A stretch of DNA of 64,000 nt from Streptomyces sp. A012304 (GTDB lineage: Bacteria > Actinomycetota > Actinomycetes > Streptomycetales > Streptomycetaceae), in assembly GCF_026008495.1 (NCBI RefSeq), contig NZ_BQUN01000068.1, forward strand, positions 201,926 to 265,925, given 5' to 3'. Under the pieces are notes generated by a model. That model saw only the letters and a program-made list of their open reading frames with translations. It made no database searches and was not told where the DNA came from. The position numbers and the translations under genes were made by a program. Position 1 is the stretch's first letter. Each line of letters starts with the position of its first letter. Below, piece by piece: positions 30,802 to 39,063 of this stretch.

Positions 30802-33180
30802 GTGGTGGATCAGCTGACGCAGCACGATCCGCGGCGGATCGGGCCGTTCGAGGTGCTGGGACGGCTGGGTGCCGGCGGCATGGGGCTGGTCTATCTCGCG
30901 CGCTCGGCCTCGGGCCGGCGCGTGGCGATCAAGACGGTCCGTACGGAGCTCGCCGAGGACCAGCTCTTCCGCGTGCGCTTCACGCGCGAGGTCGAGGCGG
31001 CCCGGGCGGTCTCCGGCTTCTACACGGCCGCGGTGGTCGACGCCGACCCGCGCGCCGCCGTGCCGTGGCTGGCCACCGCGTACGTGCCCGCGCCCTCGCT
31101 CGAGGAGATAGTGAACGAGTGCGGGCCGCTGCCGGCCCAGGCGGTGCGCTGGCTGGCGGCGGGCGTCGCGGAGGCGCTCCAGTCCATCCACGGCGCCGGG
31201 CTGGTCCACCGTGACCTGAAGCCCTCCAACGTCCTCGTCGTGGAGGACGGCCCCCGGGTGATCGACTTCGGTATCGCGTCCGGCGTCTCGAACACGCGTC
31301 TGACGATGACGAATGTCGCCGTCGGCACCCCCGCCTACATGTCCCCGGAGCAGGCGAAGGACTCGCGCAGTGTGACCGGCGCGAGCGATGTGTTCTCGCT
31401 GGGCTCGACCCTCGTCTTCGCGGCCACCGGGCATCCGCCCTTCCACGGCGCGAACCCGGTCGAGACCGTCTTCATGCTGCTGCGGGAGGGCCCGGACCTG
31501 GAGGGCCTGCCCGACGAGCTGCGCCCGCTCATCGAGTCCTGCATGCAGATGGAGGCCACGGGCCGCCCCTCCCCCGCCGACCTCCAGGCCCAGCTGGCCC
31601 CCCACCTCTTCGGCTCCGGCTCCGACGACAGCGGTACGGCGTCGGCGTGGCTGCCGGAGAAGGCGGTCGCGCTCATCGAGTCCCGGCGCGGCGCCCGCAC
31701 GACGACCGGGGTCGCGCCCGTCGCCGGTGCCGGGGGAGCCGGGGGAGCGGCTCCCGCCCGGCCCGCCGCACCGCCCCTGCCTCCGCCGCCCTCGCGCGAC
31801 CCCGTGGTGCTGTCCCGGCCGCCGCAGCCCGCGCCCGTCGGCACCCCCGACACCGGTCCCGTCCGGCTGATCGGCGCGGCCGTGCCCATCGGGCCGGGGC
31901 CGCGCGTCGCCGAGATGCGGGCCGGCGCCGCCGCCAAGGCGCCCGTGCCCGAGCCCGGCCTGGTCGCCTCCTGGACCCGGCCCCGCACCGGCGTCAACGG
32001 CGCCGACCCCGCCGTACCGCCCGCCCCCGCCGCGCCCCCGGAGACCCCGGCGGGGTGGCGGCCGTGGCGGTTCCGCATGTCCAACGACGTGTGGGGCACC
32101 CCGGCCGTCGCGGGCGACCTCGTGTACGTCACCTCCTTCGAGGTGCACGCGCTGGACGTGGCCACCGGCCGCCGCCGCTTCAAGACGCGCGACGTGGCCT
32201 GGTCGATGGCGGTCGCGGACGGCCGGGTGCACGCCTCCGACGGGCCCACGCTGTTCGCGCTGGACGCCCGGGAGGGCAACGACCTGTGGCGGCTGCCGAC
32301 GGACGCCTGGGTGTACTGCCTCAAGGCCGAGCGCGGCACCGTCGTCACCGGCACCCGCGGCGGCGGCATCCAGGCCTGGGAGGCCTCCACCGGGCAGAAG
32401 CTGTGGGAGGTCACCGGCTGCCAGACCGACTTCGAGTCCCCGGAGGCCGGGCCCGCCCTGCACGACGGCGTCGTCTACGTCTGGCAGGACGCCCGGCTGC
32501 GCGCCCTGGACGCCCGTACGGGCGACGAGCGCTGGTCGTACCCCATCGGGGACACGGCGTCCTGCGGCGGCGTCCCGGTCCGGGTCACGCCCGCCCCCGA
32601 CGGCTATGTCTACGTCTCGGCCGGCACCCGGGTGATCGCCGTGGACGTGGCGAGCGGCATGGTGCGCTGGCACTTCGAGGCGCCCGCGGCCTTCCTCTCC
32701 CCGCCGACCTTCGTCCCCGGCCCCGCGGTGACCGGGGGCGGGGTGTACCTGGCCGACTACCTCGGCACCGTGTACGCCCTCGACGCCACCGACGGCCGCG
32801 ACCGCTGGCGCATCGCCACCGAGGCCCGCTCCTCCATCGAGCCGGTGCTGGTGGCCGCCGGCCATGTCCACGTCGGCAGCGGCAAGGGCCTCTACACCCT
32901 GGACGCGGTCACGGGCACGCCCAAGTGGCGCTTCCAGTCCGGCGGCGACATCGTGGGCGCCCCCGTGGTCGCCGAGGGCCGCATCCACTTCGGCTCGACC
33001 GACCACCTGCTGTACACCCTGAAGGCCGACGACGGCCGGCTGCGCTGGAAGCTCGCCACGGGCGGCGAGATCACCGGCTCCCCGGTGGTCCGCGACGGCG
33101 TGGTGTACGCGTGCAGCAAGGACCGCTGCGTGTACGCGCTGGACGCGGAGAAGGGCACGGGCACCGCGAGAACGGCGTGA
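30802..33180 (+). CDS. afsK: Ser/Thr protein kinase AfsK with quinoprotein-type propeller
   Basis: A 792-residue eukaryotic-type kinase; AfsK of S. coelicolor is about 800. The kinase domain has the Gly loop GRLGAGGMGLVYLAR, catalytic Lys44 (VAIK), HRDLKPSN and DFGIA. A Pro/Ala-rich linker (about residues 295-405) leads to a C-terminal PQQ-type propeller with repeats such as VYVTSFEVHALDVATGRRRF, LRALDARTGDERWSY and VYALDATDGRDRW. AfsK phosphorylates AfsR in antibiotic control. The GTG at 30802 (a second GTG follows at once) has GGGGAGG upstream. The afsS and afsR genes lie in the same window, supporting the name. Confidence 0.9.
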   Translation: MVDQLTQHDPRRIGPFEVLGRLGAGGMGLVYLARSASGRRVAIKTVRTELAEDQLFRVRFTREVEAARAVSGFYTAAVVDADPRAAVPWLATAYVPAPSLEEIVNECGPLPAQAVRWLAAGVAEALQSIHGAGLVHRDLKPSNVLVVEDGPRVIDFGIASGVSNTRLTMTNVAVGTPAYMSPEQAKDSRSVTGASDVFSLGSTLVFAATGHPPFHGANPVETVFMLLREGPDLEGLPDELRPLIESCMQMEATGRPSPADLQAQLAPHLFGSGSDDSGTASAWLPEKAVALIESRRGARTTTGVAPVAGAGGAGGAAPARPAAPPLPPPPSRDPVVLSRPPQPAPVGTPDTGPVRLIGAAVPIGPGPRVAEMRAGAAAKAPVPEPGLVASWTRPRTGVNGADPAVPPAPAAPPETPAGWRPWRFRMSNDVWGTPAVAGDLVYVTSFEVHALDVATGRRRFKTRDVAWSMAVADGRVHASDGPTLFALDAREGNDLWRLPTDAWVYCLKAERGTVVTGTRGGGIQAWEASTGQKLWEVTGCQTDFESPEAGPALHDGVVYVWQDARLRALDARTGDERWSYPIGDTASCGGVPVRVTPAPDGYVYVSAGTRVIAVDVASGMVRWHFEAPAAFLSPPTFVPGPAVTGGGVYLADYLGTVYALDATDGRDRWRIATEARSSIEPVLVAAGHVHVGSGKGLYTLDAVTGTPKWRFQSGGDIVGAPVVAEGRIHFGSTDHLLYTLKADDGRLRWKLATGGEITGSPVVRDGVVYACSKDRCVYALDAEKGTGTARTA

Positions 33181-33745
33181 GCCCGACGCCGTCCGGGACG
33201 GCCGTCGCACCGAGTACACACGGAAAGGGGCCGGACGGCGGCCGTCGCTGCGGGGGAGCGGCCCACACGCCGCCCACACCGCAGACGCTACGCCCAGCAC
33301 AAACCGCACGCCACACGGTGACGCCCCCCACCTGAACCCCGCACGCGTCACCGCACCCACGCGCCCCGCACCCCGGCGCGCGGGTGACCACCGACGCCCC
33401 GGCCCAGCCCCGCACCGAGCACCCGCGCGGGCTCACCGGCCCCTGGCCCCGCCCGGGCCCGGCGCGGCGCGCGAGGCCGGCCCTGTCCGCCCTCGCCGTG
33501 CCCGCCCACGGCCTCCCGCGCCCGTCCGGGCGGGTACGCGGCGGTGACGGCGGTGCGGACTCCGGGGCGGGTGGCCGGCGGCGGCGCGACCGGGGTCGTG
33601 CCGAGCGTCCGCGCGGGCTTCACGGGGCCCGGCCCCGCCCGGCTCTGTCCCGCTCCGCCGTGCGGGCCCGCCCGTGGCGCCCGGGCTCCGGCGCGGGTCC
33701 TCGGCGGCGCGGATCAGGGACTCGTGGTCGGCGTCGTGGGCCGGG
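33181..33745. other. GC-rich gap without a convincing gene
   Basis: This 565-bp stretch follows afsK. Open frames here are Arg/Pro/Ala-rich and lack ribosome sites. A degenerate direct repeat is visible: GCGCGGGCTCACCGGCCCC (from 33425) and GCGCGGGCTTCACGGGGCCC (from 33611), each followed by similar C-rich sequence and a CTGTCC-CGCCGTGC block. Convergent transcripts meet here. Confidence 0.6.
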
Positions 33746-34519
33746 TCATCGCACGCGGAAGTCGTTCGGGCGGCGGGTGGTGAAGAGGTCGGTCTGCCGG
33801 TCGGGGGCGAGGTTGCCCAGGGTGACGAGGTGGGGGGCCTGGGCGTAGGCGGCCGCGCGGGTCGCCTCCTTCGCCGCCCACAGGGCCCGTACGGTGCCCT
33901 GGACCGCGGTGGGCGGGTGGCCGGCGATGACGGTGGCGCAGGTGAGGGCAGCGTCCAGGGCGCCGCCCGCGTCGGTGAGCTCGGACACCAGGCCGGTGTC
34001 GTGGGCGCGGCGGGCGGAGACGCGCTCGGCGGTGCCCATGAGCATCATCCGCGCGGCCTCCCCGTACGGCATGCGCCCGCTCATCAGCACCGACTCGTAG
34101 GCGCTGACCATGCCGTAGGTGGTGTGCGGGTCGAAGAAGACGGCGTCGGCGCCGGCGACGAGGAACTCGCACTCGCCGAGCAGGTAGAAGGCGCCCCCGC
34201 AGGCCATCCCCTCCACGGCGGCGACGACCGGCTTCCACAGGTCGTTCGCCTTGGGTCCGACGGTGAGCAGCGGATCGTCCAGCATGTAGGGCGAGGAGGG
34301 CTGCGGCACGACGGCGTCCCGGTCGATCCCGGTGCAGAACGCCCGCCGCCCGGCCCCGGTGAGGACGACGGCCCGCACGGTGTCGTCGAACCGCAACGCC
34401 CGCCACACCTCGGCCAGCCGCCGTGCCATGTCGAGGTCGATGGCGTTGAGCCTCTCGGGCCGGTCGAGGGTGACGACGGCGACCCCGGTGTCCCGGTCGG
34501 CGGTCAGACGCACGCTCAC
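33746..34519 (-). CDS. Enoyl-CoA hydratase/isomerase family protein
   Basis: A 257-residue crotonase-fold protein. The opening LTADRDTGVAVVTLDRPERLNAID, the oxyanion-hole segment ACGGAFYLLGECEFLVAG and FFDPHTTYGMVSAYES are clear. One catalytic Glu of classic hydratases is present in the GECEF region; the second cannot be placed confidently, so hydratase versus isomerase or hydrolase is open. The GTG at 34519 overlaps the DUF35 stop as GTGA. Third gene of an operon with 34937 and 34516. Confidence 0.88.
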   Translation of the reverse strand: MSVRLTADRDTGVAVVTLDRPERLNAIDLDMARRLAEVWRALRFDDTVRAVVLTGAGRRAFCTGIDRDAVVPQPSSPYMLDDPLLTVGPKANDLWKPVVAAVEGMACGGAFYLLGECEFLVAGADAVFFDPHTTYGMVSAYESVLMSGRMPYGEAARMMLMGTAERVSARRAHDTGLVSELTDAGGALDAALTCATVIAGHPPTAVQGTVRALWAAKEATRAAAYAQAPHLVTLGNLAPDRQTDLFTTRRPNDFRVR

Positions 34520-34935
34520 GGCCGCTCCAGCACCCACTGCGGCAGCCCGCCGTCCGCGTCGAACACGACGCGCACCCGGGCCCCGACGCGCAGCCGCTCC
34601 ACCGGCACGGAGTCCAGCCGCGCCCCCGCCGCGCTCACCAGGTTCCCCACCAGCCGGATCCGCGGCGCCTCGGCCAGCTCCACCACGATCACGTTGTACG
34701 GCGCCTGCTCGGCGTAGTCGGGCAGCAGCGGCGGGTGCGGGACGACGTACGACCAGATGCGTCCGCGCCCCGAGGTCGGCGTCCACTCGTTCGCGAAGGA
34801 CTGGCAGTGCGGGCAGCAGGGCCGTGGCGGGAAGCGGGGTTCGCCGCAGTCGGCGCAGCTCTGCACGCGCAGTTCGCCGCGGGCGGCGTACTGCCAGAAG
34901 GGGGCGCCGTCGGCGTCCGGGACCGGCTTGAGCAT
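34516..34935 (-). CDS. DUF35 Zn-ribbon/OB-fold thiolase partner
   Basis: A 139-residue protein. The N-terminal rubredoxin-like Zn ribbon is CADCGEPRFPPRPCCPHC (CxxC...CxxC), followed by an OB-fold (GRGRIWSYVVPHPP and RVGARVRVVFDADGG). DUF35 proteins form complexes with SCP2-type thiolases and feed acyl-CoA substrates. It begins one base after the thiolase-like stop, so the pair is almost certainly co-expressed. Confidence 0.93.
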   Translation of the reverse strand: MLKPVPDADGAPFWQYAARGELRVQSCADCGEPRFPPRPCCPHCQSFANEWTPTSGRGRIWSYVVPHPPLLPDYAEQAPYNVIVVELAEAPRIRLVGNLVSAAGARLDSVPVERLRVGARVRVVFDADGGLPQWVLERP

Positions 34936-34936
34936 C

Positions 34937-36085
34937 TCAACTCCTGAGGAGCAGGGCGGAGGTCGGGACTCCCTCCCCGGCGGTGACCAGGCAGGTGGTG
35001 GCGCCGGGGACCTGCGCGGTGCTGGTTCCCCGGAGCTGCTTCACGCCTTCGTTGATCAGGTTGAAGCCGTGGACGTACGCCTCGGAGAGCCCGCCCCCGC
35101 CGGTGTTGACCGGCAGCCGTCCGCCGGTCTCCAGCGCCCCGCCCTCGGTGAAGGCCCCGCCCTCGCCCCGCCCGCAGAAGCCGTACCCCTCCAGGGAGAG
35201 CAGGACCAGCGGGGTGAACGCGTCGTAGATCTGGGCGACGTCGACGTCCTGCGGGGTGAAGTCGGCGTGTTTCCACAGGTGTCGGGCGGCGGCCCAGGCG
35301 GGTCCGGTGAGCGGGTCGTCGTTCCAGTAGTTGACCATGCCGTGGTGCTGGGCGGGCAGCCCCTGGGCGGCGGAGTGGACGTACACGGGCCGCCGGCGGC
35401 AGTCGAGGGCGCGCTCGCGGCTGACGACCACGCAGGCCAGCGCGCCGTCCGTCTCCAGGCAGTTGTCGTAGAGGCAGAGGGGTTCGCTGATCCAGCGGGA
35501 GGTCATGTACGACTCGCGGGTCAGGGGGCGTTCGTACATGACGGCGGCCGGGTTCTGGTTGGCGCGGTTGCGGCAGGCGAGGGCCACGTGGAAGAGGTGG
35601 TCGCGGGTGGCGCCGTACTCGTGCAGGTACCGGCGGGCCAGCATGGCGATCTCGTCGACGGGCCGCAGCAGCCCGTACGGCCGGGTCCACTGGGCGGGGG
35701 TGGGGAGCTGCACGCTGGTGTTGGTCCAGGGCCGCGGCCCGCTGCCCCGCTTCCGCGACCGCCACGCCACCCCGACCGTGGCCTGCCCGGCGGCGATGGC
35801 GGCGGCGAGGTGGGCGACGGTGGCGCAGGAGCCGCCGCCCCCGTAGGGGACGCGCCCGAAGTAGGTCAGGTCCCCGAGGCCGACGGCCTTGGCCAGCTCC
35901 ACCTCGTCGGTCTCCTCCATGGTGTAGGAGGCGAGCGCGTCGACCTCGCCGGGTGCGATCCCCGCGTCGTCGAGGGCGGCGAGGACGGCACGGCAGGCGA
36001 GGGTCTTCTCGTCCTCGGGGAGATGCTTGGCGAAAGGGGTCTGGCCGATGCCGACGATGGCGGTGGCGTCCTTGAGACCGGCCAT
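34937..36085 (-). CDS. SCP2-type thiolase-like protein, second copy
   Basis: A 382-residue paralogue of the protein at 24776: DVAQIYDAFTPLVLLSLE, GFCGRGEGGAFTEGG and LPVNTGGGGLSEAYVHG align directly. It probably acts in side-chain beta-oxidation or retro-aldol cleavage with the DUF35 protein. GGAGGTGCCCCAGC precedes the ATG at 36085. Upstream on this strand, -35-like TGACTG and -10-like TAACCT are 16 bp apart within the operator pair at 36117-36158. Confidence 0.88.
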   Translation of the reverse strand: MAGLKDATAIVGIGQTPFAKHLPEDEKTLACRAVLAALDDAGIAPGEVDALASYTMEETDEVELAKAVGLGDLTYFGRVPYGGGGSCATVAHLAAAIAAGQATVGVAWRSRKRGSGPRPWTNTSVQLPTPAQWTRPYGLLRPVDEIAMLARRYLHEYGATRDHLFHVALACRNRANQNPAAVMYERPLTRESYMTSRWISEPLCLYDNCLETDGALACVVVSRERALDCRRRPVYVHSAAQGLPAQHHGMVNYWNDDPLTGPAWAAARHLWKHADFTPQDVDVAQIYDAFTPLVLLSLEGYGFCGRGEGGAFTEGGALETGGRLPVNTGGGGLSEAYVHGFNLINEGVKQLRGTSTAQVPGATTCLVTAGEGVPTSALLLRS

Positions 36086-36116
36086 GCTGGGGCACCTCCG
36101 CTCGCTCGGCGGTCAG

Positions 36117-36131
36117 CTGACAGTCCGTCAG
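36117..36131. promoter_or_regulatory. Operator copy 3, CTGACAGTCCGTCAG
   Basis: Palindromic site between the divergent thiolase-like and acyl-CoA synthetase genes. Its first half supplies -35-like TGACAG (36118-36123) for the plus-strand promoter, 16 bp before -10-like TAATCT (36140-36145). Confidence 0.7.
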
Positions 36132-36143
36132 GTTACCGTTAAT

Positions 36144-36158
36144 CTGACGGTCAGTCAG
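36144..36158. promoter_or_regulatory. Operator copy 4, CTGACGGTCAGTCAG
   Basis: Second palindrome in the same divergent promoter, centre to centre 27 bp from copy 3. It overlaps the plus-strand -10 and the minus-strand -35. Confidence 0.7.
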
Positions 36159-36187
36159 CTACTGGGTTCCGGGTTCGGGAGGCTGTC

Positions 36188-37804
36188 GTGCGCGGTGACG
36201 CGGAGTGCGGGACATGGGAGACGTGGCGGACGATCCCCGGACTCGTCCGGTGGGCGGCGCACCGGTACGCGGACGTGGAGGCGGTCGTGCAGGGCCGTAC
36301 CCGCGTCCCGTACGGCGATCTGGGCGCGCGGGTGGAGCGGTCGGCGGCGGCGTGCCTGGCGCACGGGGTGCGGCCCGGCGACCGGGTCGCGATCTGGGCG
36401 CCCAACTCCCTGGACTGGGTGGTCGCCGCGCTCGGCGCGGTGTCGGCCGGCGCGGTCCTGGTCCCGCTGAACACCCGGTTCAAGGGCGCGGAGGCGGCGG
36501 ACGTGCTGCGCCGCAGCGGGGCGCGGCTGCTGTTCGTGACGGGCACGTTCCTGGGCACCTCGTACGTGGCGTCCCTGCGGCGCGCGGCCGGAACGGGCCC
36601 CGGGCAGGGGCCGTTGGGCGGGCTGCCGGCGCTGGAGACGGCGGTGGTGCTGTCGGAGGACGCGCCGGTGGGCTTCCACACCTGGAAGGACTTCCTGGCG
36701 GGCGGGGAGGGGGTGGGGCCGAGGGAGGTGCGGGACCGTGCGGCACTGATCGACCCGTCCTGGCCGTCGGACATCGTCTTCACCTCGGGCACGACGGGCC
36801 GCCCCAAGGGCGCGGTCATCACCCACGCGCAGACGCTGCGGGCGTACGAGATCTGGGCCGACCTGGCCGGCCTGCGCCGCGGCGACCGCTATCTCGTCGT
36901 GAACCCCTTCTTCCACACCTTCGGCTACAAGGCGGGCGTGATCGCCTGCCTGATGCGCGGCGCGACGATGATCCCGCAGCCGGTGTTCAACGTGGACACG
37001 GTCCTGGCGAACGTGGCGAAGGAACGCGTGTCGGTCCTCCCCGGCCCTCCCACCCTCCACCAGTCGCTGCTGGACCACCCGTCCCGCGCCGCCCACGACC
37101 TCTCGTCGCTGCGGCTGGTGGTGACGGGCGCGGCGGTGGTGCCGCTGCGGCTCGTCGAACGCCTGCGGGGCGAACTGGGCGTCGGCACGGTCCTGACGGC
37201 GTACGGCCTGTCGGAGGCCAGCGGCATCGTCACCATGTGCCGCCGGGGTGACGAGCCGTCGGTGATCGCGTCGACCTCCGGCCGGGCGATCCCCGGCACC
37301 CGGGTGCGGGTGGTCGACGCCGCGGGCGCGCCGCTCGGCCCCGGCGTGCCCGGGGAGGTGATGGTGCGCGGCTTCAACGTCATGCGCGGGTATCACGAGG
37401 ACGAGGCGGCGACCGCGCGGGCCGTGACCGAGGACGGCTGGCTGCGCACGGGCGACGTCGGTGTCCTGGACGAGTCGGGCAACCTGCGGATCACCGACCG
37501 CATCAAGGACATGTTCATCGTCGGCGGCTTCAACGCCTACCCGGCGGAGATCGAGCAGACCCTGGGCCTGCACCCGGACGTCGCCGACGTCGCGGTCATC
37601 GGCGTCCCCGACGCCCGCCTGGGCGAGGTCGGCAAGGCCTTCGTGGTCCGCCGCCCCGGCTCCCGTCTCACGGCCGACGACCTGATCGCCTGGTCCCGCC
37701 GCGAGATGGCCAACTACAAGGTGCCGCGCGGGGTGGAGTTCGTGGCCCGGCTGCCGCGCAACGCCGGCGGGAAGGTGGTGAAGGGCGAACTGCGCGGGCG
37801 GTGA
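36188..37804 (+). CDS. Acyl-CoA synthetase (FadD3-like AMP-binding enzyme)
   Basis: ATP-dependent CoA ligase of 538 residues. The P-loop-like motif is VFTSGTTGRPKGAVITHAQ. TAYGLSEASG and the adenylate-binding GWLRTGDVGVLDESGNLRITDRIKD follow, and the C-terminal catalytic Lys is in RNAGGKVVKGELRG. It resembles FadD3-type enzymes that activate steroid-ring propionates, but the acid is not determinable from sequence. GGGAGGCTGTC precedes the GTG at 36188. It is divergent from the thiolase/DUF35/hydratase operon, and together they would activate and shorten an acyl chain. Confidence 0.92.
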   Translation: MRGDAECGTWETWRTIPGLVRWAAHRYADVEAVVQGRTRVPYGDLGARVERSAAACLAHGVRPGDRVAIWAPNSLDWVVAALGAVSAGAVLVPLNTRFKGAEAADVLRRSGARLLFVTGTFLGTSYVASLRRAAGTGPGQGPLGGLPALETAVVLSEDAPVGFHTWKDFLAGGEGVGPREVRDRAALIDPSWPSDIVFTSGTTGRPKGAVITHAQTLRAYEIWADLAGLRRGDRYLVVNPFFHTFGYKAGVIACLMRGATMIPQPVFNVDTVLANVAKERVSVLPGPPTLHQSLLDHPSRAAHDLSSLRLVVTGAAVVPLRLVERLRGELGVGTVLTAYGLSEASGIVTMCRRGDEPSVIASTSGRAIPGTRVRVVDAAGAPLGPGVPGEVMVRGFNVMRGYHEDEAATARAVTEDGWLRTGDVGVLDESGNLRITDRIKDMFIVGGFNAYPAEIEQTLGLHPDVADVAVIGVPDARLGEVGKAFVVRRPGSRLTADDLIAWSRREMANYKVPRGVEFVARLPRNAGGKVVKGELRGR

Positions 37805-37909
37805 ACGGAGCAGTCCCCTCCCCGGCCCGCCCGGAGGCGGGTGCGCCCCGCCCGCGGTCGTCGGGGATCATGAACCGTCCATACACGAGACGGTGAGGGA
37901 AGTTCTCGG

Positions 37910-38554
37910 GTGAGTGGCAGGGACCGGAACCGGGGGTCGGTCGTCGAACGGGCGCGGACGGTGCTGCCCCCGGGTGAGGTGCTGAGGGGTGAGCACTGCG
38001 TGGGACTGGCGGAACGGGCGCCGAGGCCCGGCCGTTTCCGTCGCCCGCGCGCTCTGCGGTCGGAGAGCCGCACGCTGGGGAACTGGTTGATGCTCCCGGT
38101 GTTCGGGGCCGCGCGGCTCATGTCCGTCACGTGGAACCCGTTCGAGGCGCTCTTCGAGGCCCTCTTCTGGCGGGAGGAGAAGAAGCCGGGCAAGCCGTTC
38201 CACGGCGGCTGGGACAGCATGGCGGGCCGGCTGGCGCGCGCCGTCGTGCCCCGGACCAGGAACGGCGCGGTCGTGGTGATGCAGGTGACCGACCACCGCC
38301 TCCAGCTCGCCTACGTCTCCCATGCCCGCTCCCTCATGGGCGGGCACGGCCCGGTGGAGGCCGGGTGGTCCATCGACCTCCGTCACGTGAGCTGGATCCG
38401 TGACCGCGCCGACGTGGCGGGCGGCGACCACGAGATCGGCTTCGTCGACGGCTCGTGGTGCTCGGTCCACTTCACGGGCCCGGGCTGGCGCCACATGCCG
38501 GACGCGTTCCCGTTCAGGCTGAGCCACCTCGACCGGAACCCGCACGCGGGATGA
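37910..38554 (+). CDS. Hypothetical protein
   Basis: A 214-residue protein of no recognised family. An Arg-rich N-terminus is followed by a possible hydrophobic segment (TLGNWLMLPVFGAARLMSV), then a helix with FEALFEALFW and a beta-rich C-terminus (VVVMQVTDHRLQLAYVS, GWSIDLRHVSWIRDRADV) resembling a PH-like or lipid-associated domain. GTG at 37910. It is convergent with afsS across a strong hairpin. Confidence 0.75.
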   Translation: MSGRDRNRGSVVERARTVLPPGEVLRGEHCVGLAERAPRPGRFRRPRALRSESRTLGNWLMLPVFGAARLMSVTWNPFEALFEALFWREEKKPGKPFHGGWDSMAGRLARAVVPRTRNGAVVVMQVTDHRLQLAYVSHARSLMGGHGPVEAGWSIDLRHVSWIRDRADVAGGDHEIGFVDGSWCSVHFTGPGWRHMPDAFPFRLSHLDRNPHAG

Positions 38555-38568
38555 TCCGGCGGAAACAC

Positions 38569-38609
38569 CTCGGCCGCGACGGCTCCCCCTCCGTGCCGTC
38601 GCGGCCGAG
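38569..38609. terminator. Perfect 15-bp hairpin, bidirectional terminator
   Basis: CTCGGCCGCGACGGC (38569-38583) pairs fully with 38595-38609 across an 11-nt loop. It is placed 15 bp after the hypothetical gene stop and 27 bp from the afsS stop, between converging transcripts. Confidence 0.78.
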
Positions 38610-38635
38610 CCCCCGTCCGTGGAGGGGGAGTCGGG

Positions 38636-38803
38636 TCAGGCCGGCTCACCCGTGGCGTGGGTGTTGTCGGTGCCGACCTCGCCGGTGTCCCCCGTGGCCG
38701 GCTCGCTCGTCTTGAGCGGCTTGATGGTGGCGTGGGTGTTCAGCGTGGTGAGTTCCTCGGCGTCGGTCGCCTCGGGCGTGGTGGTCTTCTGGTCGTCGCT
38801 CAT
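38636..38803 (-). CDS. afsS: AfsS, small repeat-containing regulator
   Basis: A 55-residue acidic peptide. The ATG at 38803 has AGGGAGTCAGTCC upstream. It contains a repeated motif: TLNTHATIKP at residues 20-29 and TDNTHATGEP at 45-54. Repeats of a T-x-x-x-(D)N-H-A-type motif, small size and position just 3' of afsR match AfsS of S. coelicolor (63 residues, often annotated sigma-like). AfsS is induced by AfsR and stimulates secondary metabolism; its molecular action is poorly known. It has two repeats and is slightly shorter than the described protein. Confidence 0.85.
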   Translation of the reverse strand: MSDDQKTTTPEATDAEELTTLNTHATIKPLKTSEPATGDTGEVGTDNTHATGEPA

Positions 38804-38975
38804 GGACTGACTCCCTGACGTGGTCTTGTGGTGGGGTGGGAGAACGCCCGCCCGGCCATTCCCCCGCGGACCGCCGGACGGGCGCTCCCTGGCCGCTACA
38901 CCTTAAGGCGCGGCCCCCGCCGCCCCGTCTGCCCCCCGACGCGACGGAACGACACGATCCAGAGTGCCGGTTGGC

Positions 38976-38993
38976 GATAAACGAACGATGAAC
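38976..38993 (-). promoter_or_regulatory. AfsR-type box upstream of afsS
   Basis: Read on the minus strand, GTTCATC (38993-38987) and GTTTATC (38982-38976) are direct heptads spaced 11 bp, the arrangement SARP-type activators bind on one DNA face. It lies about 170 bp before the afsS start. AfsR, encoded just upstream, is the expected activator. Confidence 0.75.
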
Positions 38994-39063
38994 GGGCCGG
39001 CGACGCCTCGGGCGATCGGGGCCGTCCCGGGCGATCGGGACCGCTCACGTGCTCGGCGGTGCC

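Noticed and set aside
30580..33360. A 926-codon open frame on the minus strand opposite afsK
   Set aside because: It mirrors the afsK frame, its translation is low-complexity Gly/Ala/Arg/Val, and there is no ribosome site or domain. High-GC genes routinely leave the opposite strand open.
33384..33848. Plus-strand open frame in the gap after afsK
   Set aside because: The translation is Arg/Pro/Ala-rich with no conserved pattern and overlaps the end of the enoyl-CoA hydratase gene.
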